Shown: positions 18,937 to 28,262, counted from the stretch's first letter. The stretch is DNA of 64,000 nucleotides from Woronichinia naegeliana WA131 (GCA_025370055.1 CP073041.1:2046001-2110000); one strand, 5' to 3'. Notes: generated from the sequence alone by a model not told the origin. Numbers and translations: made by a program.

Positions 18937-19167
18937 ATGGATTATCGTAATTACATCACAATTGAACCTGATAAACGCGGTGGTAAACCCTGCGTGCGGG
19001 GCTTGCGTATCACGGTTTATGAGGTGCTTGAGTACCTAGCATCTGAAATGACGGAAGCAGAGATCCTCGAAGACTTTCCCGATTTAACACGGGAAGATTT
19101 AAAAGCTTGTATTGCTTATGCTGCTGACCGTGAACGTCGGTTTATGACTGCTCCCATCGCTGTATGA
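18937..19167 (+). CDS. DUF433 antitoxin-like protein
   Basis: 76 residues. The DUF433 core is clear: ITIEPDKRGGKPCVRGLRITVYEVLEYLA, with the acidic EDFPDLTREDLKACIAYAADRE tail. These small winged-helix proteins are usually antitoxins encoded just before a PIN-like DUF5615 toxin. Here the stop overlaps an ATG (ATGA at 19164) that begins the expected MKLLF start of such a toxin, but that frame is soon broken (see next entry). The antitoxin itself looks intact. Confidence 0.88.
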   Translation: MDYRNYITIEPDKRGGKPCVRGLRITVYEVLEYLASEMTEAEILEDFPDLTREDLKACIAYAADRERRFMTAPIAV

Positions 19168-19253
19168 AACTTCTGTTTTATAAAATTTGGTTTCTTATGG
19201 TCAACCCAACTGATAGATCGGTGACTGGGCTGGAAATCAATCAAAATTTTTAA
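19164..19253 (+). pseudogene. DUF5615 toxin remnant
   Basis: The frame starts with MKLLF, overlapping the DUF433 stop by 4 bases exactly as in intact DUF433-DUF5615 pairs. It then runs only 29 residues to a stop. The bases after the start resemble a shifted version of the usual LLFDxNLSxRLV segment. The rest of the toxin gene (normally about 110 codons) is absent. The call rests on position and the first residues only. Confidence 0.5.
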
Positions 19254-19300
19254 CTTTGATGTAAGATTACAATTATCAATGGAACCAAGCAAACAGACCA

Positions 19301-20080
19301 ATGTCTAATCTCAGTAAAGGTAATGGATTAAAGACTCTAAATCAAGCCTTGGATAAAGCTCAAATCAACAAACAACAAACGATTAAACCCAGTCAAAAAT
19401 TAGATGTCACGCTGAATTTTGATACAACCGTTAGTATGCACGGTTATTTGGAAGATGTGCGAAATCAACTCAACCATTTGTCTCAGGAAATTCGCCAAGC
19501 CGTTCCTCAAGCAAAAATGGGAGTAGTTGCCTATGGGGATTATTGTGATGCTCAGACAACTTATGTAACCAAGGTTTTAGATTTAACTGATGACTATCAA
19601 CTGATTAGCAATTTCATTACACAGGTAGAGAAAACTGACGGCGGAGATTTTCCTGAAGCAGTTGAAGAAGCTTTATACCAAACTAATCAGTTAGCTTGGA
19701 GATTGGGAAGTCGGCGAGCGATGGTATTGGTAGGAGATGCGCCGCCGCATGGGGTAATTGATTCTTTGCAAGCCTGTCAATATGGACATAATTGGCGAGA
19801 TGAAACACAGTCTTTAGACAAAAAAGGGATTAAAATTTATACAGTTCAATGTGGTTCTAATCCTGACACTAAAAGAGTGTTTCAAGAAATATCTCAGATC
19901 ACTAATGGCATTTATTTGAATTTAGAAAATATGTCTGATTTGGTCGATCTATTGATTAGTATTTGTATGAAGGAAGTGGGATTGCTGGCAGAATATGAGC
20001 AGAAGCTAAAAACAAATAATTCTCTTAATCCATCGAAGGAGAAGTTGTTGAGGCAGTTAGGTTCTGGTTCTGATAAATAG
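19301..20080 (+). CDS. von Willebrand factor A domain protein
   Basis: 259 residues, soluble. The vWA metal site is visible: DTTVS (residues 41-45, a variant DxTxS), the DGGDFPEAVEEAL motif and the later aspartate in MVLVGDAPPHG. The GGDxPEA form is typical of vWA domains close to the alpha-kinase-associated group. vWA domains bind protein partners in a metal-dependent way. The gene ends 23 bases before the DnaJ-pentapeptide gene at 20104, with a ggaggaattt ribosome binding site in the gap, so the two are probably one operon. Confidence 0.88.
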   Translation: MSNLSKGNGLKTLNQALDKAQINKQQTIKPSQKLDVTLNFDTTVSMHGYLEDVRNQLNHLSQEIRQAVPQAKMGVVAYGDYCDAQTTYVTKVLDLTDDYQLISNFITQVEKTDGGDFPEAVEEALYQTNQLAWRLGSRRAMVLVGDAPPHGVIDSLQACQYGHNWRDETQSLDKKGIKIYTVQCGSNPDTKRVFQEISQITNGIYLNLENMSDLVDLLISICMKEVGLLAEYEQKLKTNNSLNPSKEKLLRQLGSGSDK

Positions 20081-20103
20081 GATAAGCTTGGAGGAATTTA
20101 ACA

Positions 20104-21360
20104 ATGAATTACTATGAAATTTTAGGCGTGGAATCGACGGCAACAGCAGAAGAGATTAAGGAAGCATATCGCAACAAAGCGAAGGAATTGCATCCTGACA
20201 CTTTGCCGAGAGATGTCAATGAAACTGTGAGAAAGTTGGCAGAAGAGAAGTTTAAAGAATTAAATCACGCTTATGAAATTTTATCTGATGCTGACAAAAA
20301 GAGAGAATATGATGCAGAGTTAAGTAATCTTCAAAGGGCTAATTTAATGAAGAAAATCCGAGATTTTTTTAATAACGGACAATTAAGCGACGCGGTAGAA
20401 TGTGCTAAACGACTTTATGTTTTACTTCCAGAAGATGCAGAATGTTGTGATATTTATGCAGAGGTTCTTCAGGAGTTAGCGATCGCATTGGAGGAAACGA
20501 AAACCGCAGAAAATTTAACACAGGCAAAAGAATATTTAACAACCGCGTTAGAAGTAGTTAAATCGGCAGAGATTAAGAATCAAATTACAGCTAATTTGGA
20601 ATTGTTAAAGTCTCGTACAGGTACAACAGGAGGACGTGAAAGAAGGGAAGGTGAAACCCAAACAATCAAAATTACAACTGAGAGAGCTTTCCAAATGCTA
20701 CGAGGTGGTGAAGCAGGAATTAGAGCGTGGAATCAGTTTAGGGCGATGGAAAACTATATTCCTAGTCTTGAGGGAGTTGATTTGAGTGGACAAATTTTAA
20801 TAAATGCTAACTTGTCAGGAGCGAATTTAAAAAATTCCAAGTTTATAAAAGCTGTGTTTCGTGAGGTTAATTTTAGTAATTCAAATCTTACTGAATGCGA
20901 TTTTACTGGGACTGAATTTACTAATGCTAATTTTAATAATGCGGATATTGAATCAGCAAACTTAACATCAGTATTTTGCTACGCTTCATCTTTCGCAAAT
21001 GCAAATCTTCAGAACGCAATCTTAAACCAAAGTAAATGGTTTGTGGTGTTTGGTGGTACGAATAAATCTGGATGCTTTGAATCTGGATACTTAATAACTG
21101 ATTTTCAAGGAGCAAATTTATCGGGTGCATCTGTTATTGGCGCAAGTTTACGGGAATGTAACCTAGAAGGGGCAACCTTAACCAGAACTAACTTTAGTAA
21201 TGCTGATTTAACAGGAGCTAATCTTAAAAATACAACTATTGTTGATACTGATTTTAAAGGAACTGATTTAAGCAAAGCTGATTTAACGGGAGCTAATGCC
21301 TATTACTTTGCTTTTCATGATGGAAATACCAAAATAAATGAAACAAAAGGAATTGATTAA
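20104..21360 (+). CDS. DnaJ-domain protein with pentapeptide repeats
   Basis: 418 residues. Residues 1-70 are a J domain with the HPD motif (residues 30-32) that stimulates Hsp70/DnaK. A helical linker (about 75-170, TPR-like) follows. From about residue 220 to 410 there are pentapeptide repeats of the A(N/D)Lxx type (for example [36 protein letters not shown]), forming a right-handed beta-helix that can act as a scaffold. A J domain fused to such a helix could deliver a bound client to DnaK; this is inference. It is co-directional with the vWA gene. Confidence 0.9.
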   Translation: MNYYEILGVESTATAEEIKEAYRNKAKELHPDTLPRDVNETVRKLAEEKFKELNHAYEILSDADKKREYDAELSNLQRANLMKKIRDFFNNGQLSDAVECAKRLYVLLPEDAECCDIYAEVLQELAIALEETKTAENLTQAKEYLTTALEVVKSAEIKNQITANLELLKSRTGTTGGRERREGETQTIKITTERAFQMLRGGEAGIRAWNQFRAMENYIPSLEGVDLSGQILINANLSGANLKNSKFIKAVFREVNFSNSNLTECDFTGTEFTNANFNNADIESANLTSVFCYASSFANANLQNAILNQSKWFVVFGGTNKSGCFESGYLITDFQGANLSGASVIGASLRECNLEGATLTRTNFSNADLTGANLKNTTIVDTDFKGTDLSKADLTGANAYYFAFHDGNTKINETKGID

Positions 21361-21403
21361 TGCGAAATAAACAAAATAGTGCGGTCTGTTTCGCAGTACC
21401 TTC

Positions 21404-21445
21404 GGCAACGTCTTCTTATTGATTAAACTTTAAAAACGCAATGTC
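21404..21445. repeat. Degenerate copy of a 45-bp repeat (copy 1)
   Basis: The string cgtcttcttattgattaaac with its flanks resembles the repeats at 22107 and 22784 (cgtcttc..ttgattaaatgt.aagaatgcgatcgc). It has lost the HIP1 octamers. Confidence 0.4.
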
Positions 21446-21515
21446 TTTGGGGAAGTGTTAAAATGCAAGAGAGGCGATCGCACTAAGTAGCTGGTTACAA
21501 TTAAATATAAAACGT

Positions 21516-21562
21516 GGGATGGGCATCCTGCCCGTCCACAGGCTAGAAGCCTGTTCTACTAT
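21516..21562. repeat. Intergenic repeat with two small hairpins
   Basis: gggatgggcatcctgcccgt and caggctagaagcctg each contain an inverted repeat (gggca/tgccc and caggct/agcctg). This double-hairpin pattern is typical of dispersed intergenic repeats of cyanobacteria. It lies between the DnaJ-pentapeptide gene and DUF29. Confidence 0.5.
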
Positions 21563-21652
21563 CTAACAATTAATTAAGCCCACTTACTTATTCGTTTACA
21601 AAAATCACTAAATTTTCCGTTATCCCCTGTCAAATTATGAGGAGAATAAACC

Positions 21653-22096
21653 ATGATGACTACCCTGTATGAAACTGACTTTAATCTTTGGATAGAACAA
21701 ACTGTTAACCAACTCAAAAATGGAGAAATTCAAGACCTAGATCTAGAAAACCTAATCGAGGAAATTCAATCAATGGGGAGCAATGACAAACGGGAAATTA
21801 AAAGCCGATTAATTGTCTTAATCATGCATCTATTAAAATATAAATATCAGCCCAAAAAGAAAACAAAAAGTTGGATTTCAACCATAACAACCCAAAGAGA
21901 TGAACTCGAATTGGTTTTAGAAAACAGTCCTAGCTTAAAATCCTTCCTCAAAGCGAATATATCCGAATGCTATCAGAAAGCCCGAAAAAATGCTGCAAGG
22001 GAAACAAAATTGCCCTTAACAAACTTTCCCCTAGAATGTCCCTTCACACCAGAGCAAATCATAGACTCCGATTATTTTCCAGACACAAATGCTTGA
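21653..22096 (+). CDS. DUF29 family protein
   Basis: 147 residues, helical. The DUF29 pattern is clear: LYETDFNLWIEQTVNQLKNG, DLDLENLIEEIQSMGSNDKREIKSRL, and the C-terminal FPLECPFTPEQIIDSDYFP. DUF29 proteins are abundant small proteins of unknown function in cyanobacterial accessory regions and are often near TA genes. A second, different DUF29 lies at 28663. The aggag ribosome binding site at about 21640 supports this start. Confidence 0.9.
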   Translation: MMTTLYETDFNLWIEQTVNQLKNGEIQDLDLENLIEEIQSMGSNDKREIKSRLIVLIMHLLKYKYQPKKKTKSWISTITTQRDELELVLENSPSLKSFLKANISECYQKARKNAARETKLPLTNFPLECPFTPEQIIDSDYFPDTNA

Positions 22097-22106
22097 TATA
22101 AAGTAC

Positions 22107-22150
22107 GCGATCGCCGTCTTCCTGTTGATTAAATGTGAAGAATGCGATCG
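22107..22150. repeat. 45-bp HIP1-bounded repeat (copy 2)
   Basis: A gcgatcgc octamer, then cgtcttcctgttgattaaat, then a second gcgatcgc. It matches the repeat at 22781-22822 on the other side of higBA, with a few mismatches and a 3-base gap. Confidence 0.65.
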
Positions 22151-22201
22151 CCGTGACTTATGTTATGCTTGACGTAACGGATAACTTCTTCACGGATGCT
22201 T

Positions 22202-22484
22202 ATGCGCCGGAAATATAAAGACAAAAAAACTGAACGTTTTGCAAGAGGGGAAAGAGTTAAAGAATTTCAGTCTTTTGAAAGGCAAGCCTATAAACGATTG
22301 GAAATTCTCGAATCTGCCAAAAGAAGACCTGCTCTTATTGCCCAGTAACCGTTTTGAATCCTTATCAGGCGATCGCCAGGGTCAATATAGCATTCGTATT
22401 AATGATAAATGGCGGATTTGCTTTGAATGGATAGAAGAAGATTCCGAACCCTGGGAAATCGAAATTGTTAATTATCACACTTAG
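22202..22484 (+). pseudogene. higB: HigB-type toxin, frameshifted
   Basis: The RelE/HigB fold normally cleaves mRNA on the ribosome. The N-terminal half reads MRRKYKDKKTERFARGERVK and continues to LEILESAK in one frame, ending at TAA 22346. The C-terminal half (EDLLLLPSNRFESLSGD, then QYSIRINDKWRICFEW) is in another frame. One extra A in the run at 22319-22322 explains the break. Removing it gives a normal toxin of about 93 residues. The pair order, toxin then antitoxin with a 5-base gap to higA, is typical. It is inactive unless slippage occurs at the A4 run. Confidence 0.85.
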
Positions 22485-22489
22485 AAAAA

Positions 22490-22798
22490 ATGGTACGTCC
22501 TGCTATTCATCCTGGTGAAATTTTAGCTGATGAACTTCAAGAAATTGGCATCAGCGCGACCGATTTAGCCCGTCACCTTCATGTTCCTACTAACCGAATT
22601 ACCCAAATTCTTAACGGCCAACGAGCAATTACGGCAGATACTGCCTTGCGATTAGGTCAATGGTTTGGAACTAGTCCTGAGTTGTGGCTAAATTTGCAAA
22701 AATCCTATGAGTTACGATTAGCTGAACAACAAATTGGCGAAGAAATTCAAAAAACAATTCCCTGTCGTGCTGTTTTAGTGCGATCGCCGTCTTCTTGA
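22490..22798 (+). CDS. higA: HigA-type antitoxin (XRE family)
   Basis: 102 residues. The start MVRPAIHPGEILADELQEIG and the helix-turn-helix SATDLARHLHVPTNRITQIL...RAITADTALRLGQWFGTSPELWLNLQ are diagnostic of HigA antitoxins, which bind toxin and repress the operon. The gene is intact. The last residues (VRSPSS) are read from a HIP1-containing repeat starting near 22781, so the native C-terminus has probably been replaced by repeat sequence. Confidence 0.92.
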   Translation: MVRPAIHPGEILADELQEIGISATDLARHLHVPTNRITQILNGQRAITADTALRLGQWFGTSPELWLNLQKSYELRLAEQQIGEEIQKTIPCRAVLVRSPSS

Positions 22799-22822
22799 TT
22801 AAATGTTAAGAATGCGATCGCT
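22781..22822. repeat. 45-bp HIP1-bounded repeat (copy 3)
   Basis: gcgatcgc, cgtcttcttgattaaatg, aagaatgcgatcgc: same layout as the copy at 22107. It supplies the last codons and the stop of higA. Confidence 0.65.
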
Positions 22823-22920
22823 TTGATGTTTAAAAGTGCGGTAAGTGTGATTATTTCGTTTATAATTTTTACTGATACCTTATTATGATTTTTACTGATA
22901 CCTTATCCAAAAATGCCCCG

Positions 22921-23194
22921 AAATCCCCGTGAACTTTATTTTAAGTCACCATGCCGAGGAAAAAATTATTCAACGCCAAATCTCTTTAAAAATATTACAG
23001 GAAATCATCAATAATCCTGAGCAAATTTTATAAGAAGATGGACTCAAAGTTTATCAAGGTACGTTTGTCGCTATCAACAATAAAACTTATCTTCTGAGAA
23101 TTTACATTAATGACTTAGTTGAGCCTCAAAAAATTGTTACCTATATGTAACCAGTAAACTTAGAAAATATAGGCAGCGATTAAATGAAAGCTAA
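22921..23194 (+). pseudogene. DUF4258 protein remnant
   Basis: The frame reads NFILSHHAEEKIIQRQISLK, then INNPEQIL, a TAA, then EDGLKVYQGTFVAINNKTYL, continuing to PQKIVTYM. A shift of frame then gives TSKLRKYRQRLNES. This is the DUF4258 pattern (HAxxRxxxRxIS, NPExIL, VYxG, kVxTvY, TSKLxKYR) with one internal stop and one frameshift. DUF4258 proteins are toxin-like partners of DUF2283 proteins, and a broken DUF2283 follows directly, overlapping by a few bases. Confidence 0.75.
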
Positions 23195-23358
23195 ATATGA
23201 TGCTGAAGTTGATGTTTAAACAATTATTTGGCATAACGTACCCATAGAAGAAAGTGAGTCAATCAGCTTAGGGGTCATTCTGGACTATGATCAAGCAGGT
23301 AATGTAATCGGCATTGATAATTCTTAATGCTTCTCGAAAAATCGAGAATTTCTCTCCT
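23184..23358 (+). pseudogene. DUF2283 protein remnant
   Basis: The frame starts MKAKYDAEVDV, hits TAA where a Leu codon is expected, and continues TIIWHNVPIEESESISLGVI, then LDYDQAGNVIGID. A one-base insertion then shifts the frame and the usual end ILNASRKIENFS is read in another frame. Both the YDxExDvLxI start and the GnviGIeIlNAS end are DUF2283 hallmarks. It was probably the antitoxin of the DUF4258 gene; both are dead. Confidence 0.75.
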
Positions 23359-23861
23359 AATTTGCAGGGGACTATTCCTTCTCGATAAAGGTGATCGCTT
23401 GGACTTATAAAGGTGCGATCGCGCTGCAAGGAAGGTCAACATCTCAAAAATTGGTGTACTATGACGTTATCTTGCCAATAATCAAGTGTATAGAGAACAA
23501 AGCCATGAAGAACAGTCACTGCGCGAAAATCGCCCCTTAATCGTCAAAAGAGCAAGATTTAATCCACGAATACCGACAGAATGCGCTACTATGCGCTAGA
23601 ATAGAAACGTCGAATTGAGGGATTTATTATCGCAAAATATGTTAAACCCAAAACCGCAGCAGGAATGCTCGGAGTCCACGTCCGAACCCTTGTTGGCGTT
23701 GCTTAATCAGGGTATGAAATAGAATTTTGCATACATCTAGAAACCAGTGTGAGTCAATGTTTTAAAAATTGCATCTTTAGAGATTCATACCTCAAGTCAG
23801 CAACGCCCCCTTGTTAAATGGGAGCAGCACCTTCAACAAAATCTTTTTAAAGATTTTAAAA
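23359..23861 (+). other. Decayed accessory DNA, possible IS607-type recombinase trace
   Basis: No intact gene. At about 23638 a frame reads KYVKPKTAAGMLGVHVRTL, which resembles the N-terminal helix-turn-helix of IS607-type serine recombinases, but it is interrupted almost at once. The remainder has stops in every frame and scattered HIP1 sites. Confidence 0.3.
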
Positions 23862-23933
23862 AGCTGGTGACGGGATTTGAACCTGCGACCGGCTGATTAC
23901 AAATCAGCTGCTCTACCCCTGAGCTACACCAGC
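23862..23933 (-). tRNA. trnT: tRNA-Thr (anticodon TGT)
   Basis: The reverse strand folds into a cloverleaf. The acceptor stem is gctggtg/caccagc with discriminator T. The D arm is gctcaggggtagagc. The anticodon stem-loop is gctga-tttgtaa-tcagc with TGT at positions 34-36. The T arm contains ggttcaaatcc. No CCA is encoded. Confidence 0.95.
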
Positions 23934-24131
23934 ATTACCACTCTAGGAAATTTAAATTTCTAGCCTAGACGATGCTTTTTCTGTTTTTTATCATCGGAAA
24001 CATAATCCGATTTTCAATCATACCCTGTCCTTGTCCACTTCGCAAGCTCTCAGAAAGATATTAGAAAGGCGATCGCTGTCCCCGTTGTTTACGCTAGAAA
24101 TCCAGACAGGGAAACTGTACCTTAAGCAGAC

Positions 24132-24779
24132 CTAAGCTATATTACTCTCGATCGCCCAGCGAGCTAATTCCGTCCGATTATGAAGACTGGTTTTATTAAG
24201 CATATTAGACACATGACTTTCGATCGTCCGTTGACTTACATTCAGTTTATCGGCAATCTCACGGTTTGCTAATCCTTGGGACACAAATTGTACTACTCTT
24301 AATTCCGTTGGGGTTAACTCCACATTGCTCGGTACCTGTAGGCGTTGGCTTTCTTCCGTTGTCCGGTTAACTCCCCGCATCAGTCGATGGGCCTGCCGCA
24401 GAGATGATTCTACCTGAGCCACCAATTCTTCTGGTTCAAAGGGCTTGACCATATAAACATCAGCCCCAGTGTCTAAACCCTTGACGCGATCTTGGCTTTG
24501 ACCCTTCGCAGAGAGAAACATGACTGGAACCCAGTTGATCCGAGAATCTTGACGAATTTTTTCAATTAACGTATAACCATCCATTTCCGGCATCATAATA
24601 TCGCAAATAATCATGTCGGGAACAGTGGAGGCTAAAATCTCTAAGGCTTCCCGCCCATTTTCTGCGGTTGTCACCTCATAACCCTGGAATTCCAGATAAT
24701 CTTTGACCAGAAGAATTAGGTTCGGATCATCATCGACGAGTAATAACCGATTATTCTCTTTGGATAAGTTATCTTTCAT
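24132..24779 (-). CDS. Two-component response regulator, NarL/LuxR type
   Basis: 215 residues. The receiver domain has the acidic pair in LLLVDDDPN, the phosphoacceptor Asp60 in MIICDIMMPEMDG, and Lys112 in MVKPFEPEE. The C-terminal LuxR-type helix-turn-helix (LTPTELRVVQFVSQGLANRE, then VSQRTIESHVSNMLNK) binds DNA. The layout resembles the cyanobacterial/plastid Rre1 (Ycf29) regulator family, but I cannot distinguish it from other NarL members by eye. No histidine kinase is adjacent. Confidence 0.92.
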   Translation of the reverse strand: MKDNLSKENNRLLLVDDDPNLILLVKDYLEFQGYEVTTAENGREALEILASTVPDMIICDIMMPEMDGYTLIEKIRQDSRINWVPVMFLSAKGQSQDRVKGLDTGADVYMVKPFEPEELVAQVESSLRQAHRLMRGVNRTTEESQRLQVPSNVELTPTELRVVQFVSQGLANREIADKLNVSQRTIESHVSNMLNKTSLHNRTELARWAIESNIA

Positions 24780-25042
24780 TATGCTTGCTCAGGGGGTGAG
24801 TCCGTCGGATTGAATAGGCTGATGGCTTGATCCCATCATTATCAATTATACGCTTTGAGGACAATGGATTGGCCGCTATTATCAGAAAAATGAATCGGTA
24901 AATCGATCTAGTAGCACGTCAATCTTATTTTGACGGGTTGATTGATTCTCAAAGCCTTGCCAAAATAGACTTATAGGTTCTTATTACCCATCATTTCAAG
25001 CTTGACAGACCACTAGTGAAGTTGGGAGAGAGATAACCCTTG

Positions 25043-25459
25043 CTAAATCTCTGACCCTTCGCTCTCTGATGTATTATTTATCGGTAAAGGATGGCGTAAA
25101 AAAGCATAGTCTTCAACCACTTTATTGCCGATAATATGTTCTTGTAAAATGCGCTCAATCACTTCTGGGGTGGCGTTACGATACCAAACACCATCGGGAT
25201 AAACCAACAAGATCGGGCCTTCCAGACAAACCCGTAAACAGTTCGCTTTCGTCCGAAATACGCAATGAGGTTGATTTTCTGACGGTTTATCTAAATGTAA
25301 TTCGGTTAAACGTCGCTTGAGATAGTCCCAAGATTCTAAACTGGCCAATTTATCGCAACATTTAGGCTTGGTTTGATCGCAACAGAGGAAAATATGTCGT
25401 TCAATCTTAGCTAAACCTAGGCCCGTGACGGTAGCAGCGAAATTAGGAGACATGAGCAT
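25043..25459 (-). CDS. Thioredoxin-like (2Fe-2S) ferredoxin domain protein
   Basis: 138 residues. The thioredoxin-like ferredoxin pattern is visible: [14 protein letters not shown] with clustered Cys, then [28 protein letters not shown] with the second Cys cluster. Such proteins bind one 2Fe-2S cluster and serve in electron transfer or as domains of larger enzymes. ATG 25459 and the in-frame ATG at 25453 are both possible starts. Confidence 0.85.
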   Translation of the reverse strand: MLMSPNFAATVTGLGLAKIERHIFLCCDQTKPKCCDKLASLESWDYLKRRLTELHLDKPSENQPHCVFRTKANCLRVCLEGPILLVYPDGVWYRNATPEVIERILQEHIIGNKVVEDYAFLRHPLPINNTSESEGSEI

Positions 25460-25569
25460 TTTAAATAATTAATTGGCTGACTTGATATTCTAAGGTCTAA
25501 AGACACGGAGTTTCCTAACTCCCCTCTTTTCCCTATAATTATGATTGTTCTTTATCCTTAACTAAAACC

Positions 25570-25905
25570 ATGGGATTTTTGAGTAAACTTTTCGGACAAG
25601 AAGAAGAAGCGAAGGCTGCTGCCGTTCCTTCCGTTAACGTGGCTTCCGTTGCCCATGAACAGACAATTCCTCCTCATAAAGTGGGATTAGACGGTAACTT
25701 TGATGAAAGTGGTCTTGCAAAAAGAGTAGCTAAAGCATTAGATGATAACAATATTTCTGATCAAGTGGGTCTCTGGGTTGCTCAACTAGATAGCGTGGTA
25801 GTAATACGCTATAACCCTGATGCGGAAGAGGTCTTGGAATTGGCTAAACAGATCGCAGCACAAGTGGAGGGAGCAACCGAAGTACAAGCGGAACCCAATA
25901 GTTAA
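25570..25905 (+). CDS. Small conserved protein, unknown function
   Basis: 111 residues, soluble. The start MGFLSKLFGQEEE is amphipathic, like a membrane-associating helix. An Ala/Val-rich linker follows, then a compact alpha/beta domain (about residues 45-105) with FDESGLAKRVAKALDDNNIS and VVVIRYNPDAEEVLELAKQI. The fold hints at a BON- or HMA-like small domain, but I do not recognise the family. It precedes ftsH by 275 bases, and no shared operon is evident. Confidence 0.65.
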   Translation: MGFLSKLFGQEEEAKAAAVPSVNVASVAHEQTIPPHKVGLDGNFDESGLAKRVAKALDDNNISDQVGLWVAQLDSVVVIRYNPDAEEVLELAKQIAAQVEGATEVQAEPNS

Positions 25906-26180
25906 CGAGGTTCCAAAATACCTACGCATTTTGACAGATCCTTTCTTCTGAGTCTCTAAAGAGAAAAACAGACTCTGACTATGAAGAAAGGGGCTTTTTT
26001 TGTCGAAGTTCAAATCGAGATAGTCGGTGGAAGAACAACTTCCTACTCTGTCGGTAATGGGACGAATTGTCAAGGCAAGTTCTACCCTGCTCAGGTACGC
26101 ATTTCCCTAATGCGGTCAAAAGACAACAAAACTTTACAATGAAAACAAGATTCGTTTAGTTCAAATTCTATTTAAAAGTT

Positions 26181-28091
26181 ATGGCTATTAAACCGCAACC
26201 CGCCTGGCGACGACAACTCAGTGCGATTCTGATTTGGGGATCAACTATTTTTCTATTGGTCAATCTATTTGTCCCGCAACTTTTTGCTCCCCGTATTCCC
26301 CAGGTTCCCTATAGTCTATTTATTGATCAGGTCGAAGACGGTAAAGTGCAAAGCGTCTATGTGGCCCAAAATGAAATTCGTTATCAACTGAAGCCCGATA
26401 GTACCGCAGGTACAAATTTAGATGCTCAAAATAAACCCCAGGTAATGGGTCAAGTATTAAGCACTACCCCTATCTTTGATTTGGAATTACCCACACGTTT
26501 AGAAAAAAAGGGCATTGAATTTGCGGCGGCTCCTCCTCCTCGTAACAGTTGGATTGGAACGGCTTTGAGTTGGATTATTCCTCCCCTGATTTTTGTGGGA
26601 ATTTGGCAATTTTTCTTGAATCGTGGCAATGGAGGTGGCCCAGCAGGCGCGTTATCTTTTACTAAAAGTAAAGCCAAAGTTTATGTGGAAGGAGAAACGG
26701 AAAAAATCACTTTTCAAGATGTGGCTGGAGTGGAAGAAGCCAAGACCGAACTCTCAGAAATTGTTGAGTTTTTAAAATATCCCCAACGTTATCAGGCGAT
26801 CGGGGCGCGGATTCCTAAAGGGGTGTTACTGGTTGGCCCTCCTGGTACAGGTAAAACCCTTTTGGCCAAAGCGGTTGCGGGAGAAGCGGGTGTTCCCTTC
26901 TTCAGTATTTCGGGTTCGGAATTTGTGGAATTGTTTGTGGGAGCAGGGGCGGCTCGTGTCCGTGATCTGTTTGAACAGGCGAAAAAACAAGCTCCCTGTA
27001 TTATCTTTATTGATGAGTTGGACGCGATCGGTAAGTCTCGCGCCAGTGGCATTATGGGCGGCAATGATGAACGGGAACAAACCCTTAATCAGTTACTGAC
27101 CGAAATGGACGGCTTTAGTGCAACGGGTTCAACGGTGATTGTTTTAGCGGCTACTAACCGTCCTGAAACCCTTGATTCGGCTTTATTGCGTCCAGGTCGG
27201 TTCGATCGCCAGGTATTAGTAGATCGTCCAGACCTATCGGGTCGTCAGAAGATTTTGGAAATCTACGCTAATAAGGTCAAACTTTCCCCAGGGGTAGAAC
27301 TCAAGGAAATTGCGACTCGCACGCCTGGTTTTGCTGGTGCAGATTTAGCCAATTTAGTTAACGAAGCGGCTTTATTGGCGGCTCGTGATCATCGGGAGAC
27401 AGTGGATCAAGCTGATTTTAAAGAGGCGATCGAACGGGTTGTGGCTGGTTTAGAGAAGAAAAGTCGTGTTCTTTCCGATAAGGAGAAAAAGATCGTTGCT
27501 TACCATGAAGTCGGTCATGCGCTCGTCGGTGCGGTGATGCCTGGCGGCGGTAAGGTAGCGAAAATCTCGATTATTCCACGCGGTATGGCGGCGTTGGGTT
27601 ATACCTTACAAATGCCCACCGAAGATCGTTTTCTGATGGATGAGTCGGAACTGCGGGATCAAATTGCAACCCTTTTAGGCGGGCGATCGGCGGAGGAAGT
27701 TGTCTTTGGCAGTATTACCACTGGGGCTTCTAATGATTTGCAACGGGCGACAGATTTAGCGGAACGGATGGTGACAACCTACGGCATGAGCAAAATTCTT
27801 GGCCCTCTTGCCTACGAAAAGGGTCAACAAAATGCCTTCTTAGGTGAAAGCATGAATCCCCGTCGTATGGTCAGCGATGATACGGCCCAAGCCATTGATG
27901 AGGAAGTTAAGGCGATCGTGGAACAGGGTCATAATCAAGCTTTAATGATTCTAAAAAATAATCTGGATTTAATGGAAAGTATTGCCCAGAAAATTCTAGA
28001 AACGGAAGTCATTGAAGGGGATGAGTTGCAAGGTCTTTTGGAGCAGGTTAAAACTCCTGATGTGTTACGAGAATTAGCAACAGTTGCTTAA
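26181..28091 (+). CDS. ftsH: ATP-dependent zinc metalloprotease FtsH
   Basis: 636 residues. Two membrane helices (residues about 15-35 and 125-145) flank a periplasmic/lumenal region. The AAA domain has Walker A GPPGTGKT from residue 219, Walker [12 protein letters not shown], and the second region of homology with the arginine finger in [13 protein letters not shown]. The protease domain carries zinc motif HEVGH from residue 442. FtsH hexamers degrade damaged membrane proteins such as photosystem II D1. Cyanobacteria have about four paralogues; the N-terminus looks most like the FtsH1/FtsH4 type, by memory only. Confidence 0.97.
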   Translation: MAIKPQPAWRRQLSAILIWGSTIFLLVNLFVPQLFAPRIPQVPYSLFIDQVEDGKVQSVYVAQNEIRYQLKPDSTAGTNLDAQNKPQVMGQVLSTTPIFDLELPTRLEKKGIEFAAAPPPRNSWIGTALSWIIPPLIFVGIWQFFLNRGNGGGPAGALSFTKSKAKVYVEGETEKITFQDVAGVEEAKTELSEIVEFLKYPQRYQAIGARIPKGVLLVGPPGTGKTLLAKAVAGEAGVPFFSISGSEFVELFVGAGAARVRDLFEQAKKQAPCIIFIDELDAIGKSRASGIMGGNDEREQTLNQLLTEMDGFSATGSTVIVLAATNRPETLDSALLRPGRFDRQVLVDRPDLSGRQKILEIYANKVKLSPGVELKEIATRTPGFAGADLANLVNEAALLAARDHRETVDQADFKEAIERVVAGLEKKSRVLSDKEKKIVAYHEVGHALVGAVMPGGGKVAKISIIPRGMAALGYTLQMPTEDRFLMDESELRDQIATLLGGRSAEEVVFGSITTGASNDLQRATDLAERMVTTYGMSKILGPLAYEKGQQNAFLGESMNPRRMVSDDTAQAIDEEVKAIVEQGHNQALMILKNNLDLMESIAQKILETEVIEGDELQGLLEQVKTPDVLRELATVA

Positions 28092-28112
28092 CTTTTTCTA
28101 CAAAGTATTAAG

Positions 28113-28144
28113 GTAGTCTGGATAATGTCTGGGCTACTTTTTTT
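28113..28144 (+). terminator. Rho-independent terminator after ftsH
   Basis: gtagtc at 28113-28118 pairs with ggctac at 28132-28137 (with one G-T), directly followed by seven T residues, 22 bases after the ftsH stop. Confidence 0.6.
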
Positions 28145-28262
28145 ATGTGACTTGGAAGGTTAGGTTTTTAGAGGGCGATCGCAGGCCGTTTTAGTTGCAG
28201 TTTCAATGGCGATTTTCATGGTACAATATCAGAAAAATTTTCTAAACTGAAGGACTCGAACA

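Noticed and set aside
22799-24131. Possible CRISPR array from recurring gcgatcgc octamers
   Set aside because: The octamers are HIP1 sites with no regular spacer-repeat structure, and no cas genes are in the window. No CRISPR array was seen anywhere.
25980-26144. Short frame starting MKKGAFFVEVQIEIVGG between the small conserved protein and ftsH
   Set aside because: The region looks like a leader with hairpin-forming sequence before ftsH. No clear ribosome binding site or family resemblance supports a protein.
26450-27080. Frames on the minus strand opposite ftsH
   Set aside because: They are antisense shadows of a well conserved AAA protease gene.
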